The notes under the pieces were generated by a model, which was not told where the DNA came from, did no database searches, and worked only from the letters and a program-made list of their open reading frames with translations. From JACRBK01 sp964427955 (GTDB taxonomy: Bacteria; Chloroflexota; Anaerolineae; Aggregatilineales; Aggregatilineaceae): DNA of 10,068 nt. The stretch spans positions 1-10,068 of the forward strand of contig CAYRWY010000201.1 of the NCBI GenBank assembly GCA_964427955.1, given 5' to 3'. Shown in pieces: positions 5,282 through 10,068 of this stretch; position 1 is the first letter of the stretch, and each line of letters begins with the position of its first letter. Made by a program: the position numbers and the translations under genes.

Positions 5282-7690
5282 ATGAACCACGAAAAAATCC
5301 TGTACCTGTACAGCCGCGCGCTGGAAAACGCCGACTTCGAGACGATCAGCCAGATCATGCTCCAGGCCGCCAGCGATCCCGATCTCAAGGCGCGGCTGTT
5401 CGATCTCGAAGCGGCGTATCAGGCCGAGCTTCCGGCGCCTGATCCCGCCAGCTATCCGCCCACCCTATCCGGATCGGAGGTTCCCATGCTCAACCCCACC
5501 CTGTCATCGAACGGTTATCGCCCGGCGCTCCGGCAGCGGATCGCCCGCCCACGCCGCCTGGGAGTGCGGCGCGTCGCGGCAGCGTTGGCCGTGATCGTGC
5601 TGGCGGCGGTCCTGGTCGCCCGTCATGCGCTGGATCAGACTCCCGGCGGGATCAGCACCACCCGCATCGCGCCCCATTTCGGCGGGTTCGCCTCGACGCC
5701 GACGCCGATCCCGCTGGCCGGACACCCGACGATCACCGCCCAAAACGCGCTGCAACTGGCCGAAGTCCGGCGCTTCGGGTCCGGGGTCGTGCGCGACATT
5801 AGCTGGTCGCCCGACAGCCAGACCCTGCTCTATGCCGGGGCCGGATTGTGGTTCTACGACGCCACGACCTACACCGAGACGCGCCGCCTGGACACCGGGA
5901 CCCTGGTCGAAAAGGCGCTGTTCAGCCCGGACGGATCGCGCATCGCCACGGCCAACCAGGACGGCACGCTCCGCCTCTACGACGTCGCCAGCGGCGCGGA
6001 GCAGGTGATCATTCCGTTCAGCCCTAACTGGATCGACCAGATCGCGTTCAGCCCGGACGGATCGCTGATCGCGGCCAGCGACAGCGAGGCCGCCGTGCGG
6101 GTCTGGGATACCGTCACCGGGCGCGAGCGGCTGGCGCTTCGCGACATGATCGGCACGGTGTACGATCTCAAGTTCAGCCCGGATGGGACCATGCTGGCCG
6201 CTGCCGGAAATGCCTACGTGTTCGACAATGGCACCACCTACCAGGGGCCGCAGGTCAAAGATGCCGTGCAGGTGTGGAGCATCCCCGGCGGCGAAGACCT
6301 GTTGACCCTGTACGGGCCTGCCGCGCGCATCGCCGAGATCAGCTTCCATCCCAACAGCCGGGAATTGATCGCGGCCAGTTGGGACGGCTTGATCCATCAC
6401 TGGTCGCTGGAACGCAGCACCCCGGTTGGCGCTTACGAGATCAGGCTCGACGACGAAAAATACTACGATAAGGCGCTGAGCGCGCAAGGCGGCGGGCAGG
6501 TGGGCATGGTGCCGAGTGCCGCTTACAGCCCGGACGGGACGTGGATCGCCTCCATGCACACGGCTGATATGCAGATCCGTTTCTGGCAGGACGGCAAAGT
6601 CAAGGCGCAGTTCTTCCCCACCCCGGACGGCGACAGCAGTTGGGGCACCCCGGCGAGCCTGACCTTCAGTCCGGATGGGCAGCGCCTCCTCGTCAGCCTG
6701 GGCGTCGGCACCCCCGTCGTCTGGGACATCAGCGATCCCCTGGCGGCCAGGTGGATCGCCAGGCTGGGCAGCGATCATGAACCCGCGTTCACGGCGGTCG
6801 CGCTGAGTCCGGATGGATCGCGGCTCGCCGCCGCGGCCTCCTACAACGGCGTGCGGCTGTGGAACGCGAACACCGGCACCGCGGTGGAGTGGCTCGACTA
6901 CCGGAGTGGGCCGCCCGTCAACGACCTGGCCTTCTCGCCGGATGGACAGTGGCTCGCCCTGGCTCAAGACCCCGAAGCCACGTACTACGGCACGTCGCCA
7001 TTCGAAGCCAACTACCCGCTGCTGCTCTGGAACACCGATCCCGCCGTCGAGCCGCTGTTCCTGACCGTTCCGGGAGGTCGCCCCATGACCGCGCTCGCCT
7101 TCAACGCCGACGGCACGCGCCTGTTTGCCGGCGGGCAGCAGGGCTGGGTCCAGGCCTGGGATGTAGCTTCTCACACCAAAGTGAGCGAGATCAGCATCAA
7201 CCCCGATCAATCCTTCCTCTCGCTGTGGGCGTACCGACTCGCGTCCAACCCGGCGGGCAGCGTGGTGGCCTTCCTCGACTTCGAGCGCAGCGTCCGGCTG
7301 TGGGACGTGGTGAACAACGTCGAACTCCCCGCCCTGACCGGCCACAGCGAGAGCGTCCAGGCGGTAGCCTTCAGTCCCGACGGCACCCACCTGGCCGCGA
7401 CGGACCAGGGCGGCACGCTGATCGTGTGGGATACGGCCACCTGGACCGAAGTGTGGTACCAGCGCGAGGCGGGTGGCAGCGCGGCCCTCGCCTACAGTCC
7501 GGATGGATCGCTGCTCGCCGTCGCCGGATATACCGAGGGCGTGACCTTCTGGGACACCGCCACCCGGCAAAAGATCTTCACGCTCACCCAACAACCGGGC
7601 GGAATCCCCGATCTCGCCTTCAGCGCCGATGGCACCCTGCTGGTCACGGCGGGCGGGGATGGCACCGTGCGCCTGTGGGCCGTACCGTAA
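5282..7690 (+). CDS. Membrane-anchored double WD40 beta-propeller with cytoplasmic domain (possible anti-sigma regulator)
   Basis: An 802-residue single-pass membrane protein. Residues 1-97 are predicted cytoplasmic: a helical segment (MNHEKILYLYSRALENADFE onward to about 50), then a Pro-rich and basic linker. One membrane helix lies at about 98-114 after RRLGVRRV. Outside are a short Pro/Thr-rich spacer, the segment ITAQNALQLAEVRRFG, and 14 WD40-type repeats with the SPDG...(V/L)W D pattern, from ISWSPDSQ near 173 to VRLWAVP at the C-terminus. Fourteen blades fit two seven-blade propellers, about 168-495 and 496-802. The ATG is chosen because GAGGT precedes it by five bases; a TTG at 5270 is in frame but unsupported. 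A sigma factor gene upstream plus a short cytoplasmic helix domain and one membrane span is the layout of transmembrane anti-sigma factors, but no zinc-binding HxxxCxxC is present. The anti-sigma role is inference, and the propeller ligand is unknown. Confidence 0.85.
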   Translation: MNHEKILYLYSRALENADFETISQIMLQAASDPDLKARLFDLEAAYQAELPAPDPASYPPTLSGSEVPMLNPTLSSNGYRPALRQRIARPRRLGVRRVAAALAVIVLAAVLVARHALDQTPGGISTTRIAPHFGGFASTPTPIPLAGHPTITAQNALQLAEVRRFGSGVVRDISWSPDSQTLLYAGAGLWFYDATTYTETRRLDTGTLVEKALFSPDGSRIATANQDGTLRLYDVASGAEQVIIPFSPNWIDQIAFSPDGSLIAASDSEAAVRVWDTVTGRERLALRDMIGTVYDLKFSPDGTMLAAAGNAYVFDNGTTYQGPQVKDAVQVWSIPGGEDLLTLYGPAARIAEISFHPNSRELIAASWDGLIHHWSLERSTPVGAYEIRLDDEKYYDKALSAQGGGQVGMVPSAAYSPDGTWIASMHTADMQIRFWQDGKVKAQFFPTPDGDSSWGTPASLTFSPDGQRLLVSLGVGTPVVWDISDPLAARWIARLGSDHEPAFTAVALSPDGSRLAAAASYNGVRLWNANTGTAVEWLDYRSGPPVNDLAFSPDGQWLALAQDPEATYYGTSPFEANYPLLLWNTDPAVEPLFLTVPGGRPMTALAFNADGTRLFAGGQQGWVQAWDVASHTKVSEISINPDQSFLSLWAYRLASNPAGSVVAFLDFERSVRLWDVVNNVELPALTGHSESVQAVAFSPDGTHLAATDQGGTLIVWDTATWTEVWYQREAGGSAALAYSPDGSLLAVAGYTEGVTFWDTATRQKIFTLTQQPGGIPDLAFSADGTLLVTAGGDGTVRLWAVP
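7562..7683 (+). repeat. 3' end of the first propeller gene, direct repeat of 9621-9742
   Basis: This stretch aligns without gaps to 9621-9742 in the next gene, with 10 mismatches in 122 bases by my count, including an identical run of 49 bases (7608-7656 and 9667-9715). It encodes the last blade of each protein. Other parts of the two genes are clearly more diverged, so this end is either under strong constraint or has been homogenised by gene conversion. Confidence 0.8.
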
Positions 7691-7694
7691 GGAG
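7689..7694 (+). promoter_or_regulatory. Shine-Dalgarno AAGGAG overlapping the upstream stop codon
   Basis: The TAA stop of the first propeller gene (7688-7690) runs into AAGGAG, six bases before the ATG at 7701. The two genes are only ten bases apart, so co-transcription is nearly certain and translational coupling is likely. The frame is also open upstream of 7701 to 7629, but that would start inside the previous gene without a ribosome site. Confidence 0.85.
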
Positions 7695-7700
7695 ATTGCG

Positions 7701-9761
7701 ATGCTAACCAAGACTCTGCGCCAGAAAAGTGCTTACCGCCTGATCCTGCTGATCATCCTGCTGCTGTCACTCGTCGAGACGGCCCAGGCGCGCCAGACGC
7801 CGATCACCGCCCAGAACGCGTCCCAACTGGCCGAAGTCCGGCGCTTCGGGACCGGTGCGCTGTACAGCGTGTCGTGGTCGCCGGACAGCCAATCCCTGCT
7901 CTATGGCGGGGCCGGACTGTGGTTCTACGATCTCGCGACCGCCGCTTTTACCGGCCACCAGGACACCGGGACGTTCGTCGAAGACGCCCGCTACAGCCCG
8001 GACGGCACCCGCATCGCCACCGCCAACCTGGACGGCACGGTCCGCCTGTACGACGCCGCCAGCGGGGCAGTCTTGTGGGCGGTCCAGGCTTATCCGCGCT
8101 GGGCGCTGCGCGTCGCCTACAGCCCGGATGGATCGCTGATCGCCGCGACGGGCGGCAGCGAGGACCCGACGGTGTATGTCTGGGAGGCGGCGACCGGGCG
8201 CGAGCGGCTTGTCTTCCACGATTTCCGCAGCACCGTCTGGGATCTCAAGTTCAGCCCGGATGGGACGCGGCTGGCGGCGGCAGGCCCCGCCGAGGTCCGG
8301 ATCGAGGACAGCCCGTCGCAGGTTGAAAACGTCGTGCTCGTGTGGGACGTCCCCGGCGGCGATCTCCAGTCCACCCTGTACGGGCCGGAGGGGCAGATCG
8401 ACCGGATCGACTTCCACCCGGACGGCCAGCAGATCATCGCGGCCAGTTGGGACGGCATTCTATATCACTGGACCCTCGACGGCAGCGCGCCGGGCGGGTC
8501 CCGCCGCTACGACGACCGTTACGCCGATCCGGACCGGCTCGCCCCCGGCAGTCAGGACGTCGGCAACGTGTTGGGAGTCGCTTACAGCCCGGCAGGCTGG
8601 ATCGCGGCGCTGAGCGACAGGGACCTGGTCGTCTACTTCGAGCAGGACGGGGCGTGGGTCTCCCGGGGTTACCAGGACGCCTTCGCTGCCCCGGCCACCT
8701 TCTTTCTGAATTTCGCGGACCTGGAATTCAGCCCCGACGGCCAACGGCTGCTCGTCAGCCCCTATCCGGGGATCGCCGGGCTGTGGGATGCGGGTGATCT
8801 GACGACACTCCACTGGATCGGCGCGATAAACGAGGGGCATAACGACCGGTTCGCGCGCGCGGCCCTGAGTCCGGACGGATCGCTGCTCGCCGCCGCCGAA
8901 GTAGATCGCGGCCTGGGGCTGTGGGACACCGTCACGGGCGAGGCGGTGACCTGGAACACGGATCAAGCCGGAATGTCGGTCAACGATCTGGCGTTCGATC
9001 CCGGCGGACACGCGCTCGCGCTGGCCCAGACGCCCGCCATGCTGGGGTACGGCGCGACGCCCACCGCCGCCAACTACCCGCTGCTGCTGTGGGAGCGCGA
9101 TCCCGCCGTCGATCCGCTGCCTTTGACCGAGCCGGGCGGACGCCCGCTGTACGCGCTGGCCTTCAATGCCGACGGATCGCGCCTGTTCACGGGCGGGGAT
9201 GGCGGGCACCTGCGGGCGTGGGACGCGGCTTCCCGGTCGGTGGTGGCCGAACTGGACCTTAGCGACGAGAGCACATTTTCGGTCGAGAGTGTGTACGGTC
9301 TCGCCGTGAACCCGGCGGGCAGCGTGGTGGCCTTTCTCGACGGCAGCCGCAGCGTCCGCTTGTGGGACGTGGCCCATAACGTCGAACTCCCCGCCCTGAC
9401 CGGCCCCAGCGAGAGCGTCCAGGCGGCGGCCTTCAGGCCGGACGGCACCCACCTGGCCGCGGTGGACTCCGGCGCGACGCTCATCGTGTGGGATACGGCG
9501 AGCTGGGCCGAAACGTGGTATCTCCCCCAGGCGGGCGGCAGTACCGCCCTCGCCTACAGCCCGGATGGATCGCTGCTCGCCGTCGCCGGGGATGGCGGGG
9601 TCACGCTGTGGGAGATTGTGACCCGGCAAAAGGTCTTTACGCTCACCCAGCAGCCGGGCGGGATCGCCGATCTCGCCTTCAGCGCCGATGGCACCCTGCT
9701 GGTCACGGCGGGCGGCGATGGTACCGTACGCCTGTGGGCGGTGGCCCCCGGCGCTTACTGA
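7701..9761 (+). CDS. Secreted double WD40 beta-propeller protein, paralogue of the preceding gene
   Basis: A 686-residue protein with an N-terminal signal peptide: basic start MLTKTLRQKSAYR, hydrophobic core LILLIILLLSLV and a probable cleavage after AQA at residue 30. No lipobox Cys and no second membrane segment are seen, so it should be released outside the membrane. The mature part begins ITAQNASQLAEVRRFG and carries 14 WD40-type repeats that align one for one with those of the upstream protein, ending VRLWAVAPGAY. This suggests two seven-blade propellers (about 45-380 and 381-683). It lacks the cytoplasmic domain and anchor of its neighbour. Tandem position, shared order of blades and shared blade-9 insertion show a gene duplication. 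I infer it works in the same compartment and possibly on the same ligand or partner as the anchored form. WD40 propellers usually bind proteins; no enzyme motif is seen. Confidence 0.88.
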   Translation: MLTKTLRQKSAYRLILLIILLLSLVETAQARQTPITAQNASQLAEVRRFGTGALYSVSWSPDSQSLLYGGAGLWFYDLATAAFTGHQDTGTFVEDARYSPDGTRIATANLDGTVRLYDAASGAVLWAVQAYPRWALRVAYSPDGSLIAATGGSEDPTVYVWEAATGRERLVFHDFRSTVWDLKFSPDGTRLAAAGPAEVRIEDSPSQVENVVLVWDVPGGDLQSTLYGPEGQIDRIDFHPDGQQIIAASWDGILYHWTLDGSAPGGSRRYDDRYADPDRLAPGSQDVGNVLGVAYSPAGWIAALSDRDLVVYFEQDGAWVSRGYQDAFAAPATFFLNFADLEFSPDGQRLLVSPYPGIAGLWDAGDLTTLHWIGAINEGHNDRFARAALSPDGSLLAAAEVDRGLGLWDTVTGEAVTWNTDQAGMSVNDLAFDPGGHALALAQTPAMLGYGATPTAANYPLLLWERDPAVDPLPLTEPGGRPLYALAFNADGSRLFTGGDGGHLRAWDAASRSVVAELDLSDESTFSVESVYGLAVNPAGSVVAFLDGSRSVRLWDVAHNVELPALTGPSESVQAAAFRPDGTHLAAVDSGATLIVWDTASWAETWYLPQAGGSTALAYSPDGSLLAVAGDGGVTLWEIVTRQKVFTLTQQPGGIADLAFSADGTLLVTAGGDGTVRLWAVAPGAY

Positions 9762-9838
9762 TCAACTACTGATCCTTGCATTGATTTCTATAATCTCCTC
9801 CCCCATGATGTGGTTTAACCATTGAATACGGAGATCCG

Positions 9839-9888
9839 GCCTCACCCCTAAGTCCCCTCTCTAACTTCGTTGGAGAGGGGACTTGCCC
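9839..9888. repeat. Inverted half-copy of the palindromic element, forming a strong hairpin between convergent genes
   Basis: Read on the minus strand this segment runs GGGCAAG...CCCCTCTCCA...GAGAGGGG...TTAGGGGTGAGG, matching the right half of the element at 5149-5195 in the same order. Bases 9850-9861 pair perfectly with 9873-9884, and the loop can add AAC/GTT pairs to give a stem of about 16 bp. It sits between the stop codons of the secreted propeller gene and of the dehydrogenase gene, so it may block transcription from both sides, but there is no T tract. Bases 9762-9838 before it show no gene. Confidence 0.75.
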
Positions 9889-9899
9889 GGCGTGGACGC

Positions 9900-10068
9900 T
9901 TACGTCCCGCTGTAGTCGTAGAAGCCGCGGTCCGACTTGCGGCCCAGGTAGCCCGCCGCCACCATCATCTTGAGCAGCGGACAGGGGCGGTAGCGGGGAT
10001 CGCCGAACCCGGCGTGCAGCACGTTCAGGATGTCCAGCACCACGTCCAGCCCGATAAAGTCGGCCAGC
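9900..10068 (-). CDS. 3-hydroxyacyl-CoA dehydrogenase, C-terminal fragment (gene runs off the window)
   Basis: The last 55 codons of a minus-strand gene are visible, ending in TAA at 9900-9902. The peptide reads LADFIGLDVVLDILNVLH, then FGDPRYRPCPLLKMMVAAGY and LGRKSDRGFYDYSGT. This is the conserved C-terminal helical domain (PF00725) of short-type NAD-dependent 3-hydroxyacyl-CoA / 3-hydroxybutyryl-CoA dehydrogenases (hbd/paaH group), where D(L/F)IGLD and GxLGRKxxRGFYDY are hallmarks. These enzymes oxidise or form 3-hydroxyacyl-CoA in fatty-acid or butyrate-type metabolism. The NAD-binding and catalytic residues lie outside the window, so activity and exact substrate class cannot be judged. 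It converges on the propeller genes and is probably unrelated to them. Confidence 0.9.
   Translation of the reverse strand, partial: LADFIGLDVVLDILNVLHAGFGDPRYRPCPLLKMMVAAGYLGRKSDRGFYDYSGT

Noticed and set aside
5504..7711. A 735-codon open frame on the minus strand opposite the first propeller gene
   Set aside because: Low-complexity Arg/Gly/Val-rich translation with no motif; it mirrors the repeated WD40 codons of the real gene.
9789..9794. Exact TATAAT on the plus strand after the secreted propeller gene
   Set aside because: No acceptable -35 box at 16-18 bp and no plus-strand gene downstream in the window.

Overview
This is GC-rich bacterial DNA that reads as chromosomal. Its mix of genes suggests a member of Chloroflexota, possibly an Anaerolineae-type genome: long 'SPDG' WD40 proteins beginning with an ITAQNA-QLAEVRRFG segment, a sigma factor next to them, a multi-pass GAF histidine kinase, and intergenic CCTCACCCC...GGGGTGAGG palindromes with heptanucleotide repeats. 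The assignment rests on gene style alone and is tentative.

Left part (1-4434) holds three minus-strand genes. A short HAD-type hydrolase (96-599) is followed to its right by a membrane-anchored ABC-type substrate-binding protein of the TrpX/PF04392 type (756-1754), then a multi-pass GAF histidine kinase (1984-4344, possibly to 4434). A clear intrinsic terminator (688-720) ends the substrate-binding gene. A long hairpin (1911-1964) follows the kinase, and a sigma70-like promoter (1873-1901) precedes the substrate-binding gene, so these look like separate transcription units.

Right part (4476-9761) is a plus-strand cluster divergent from the kinase: an ECF-like sigma factor, then two tandem paralogous 14-blade WD40 proteins. 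The first has about 97 cytoplasmic residues, one membrane segment and two predicted seven-blade propellers outside. The second has a signal peptide and the same double propeller without the cytoplasmic part. The second gene's Shine-Dalgarno overlaps the stop codon of the first, so those two are surely co-expressed. I infer that the cytoplasmic domain of the first may act on the sigma factor, making a candidate sigma / membrane propeller / secreted propeller signalling set. The sigma-propeller gap carries a 93-bp palindromic element and a strictly phased 7-bp tandem repeat.

The right edge (9900-10068, minus strand) is the C-terminus of a 3-hydroxyacyl-CoA dehydrogenase that converges on the propeller genes. 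An inverted half-copy of the palindromic element lies between them. No tRNA, rRNA, CRISPR array, transposase or phage gene was seen.
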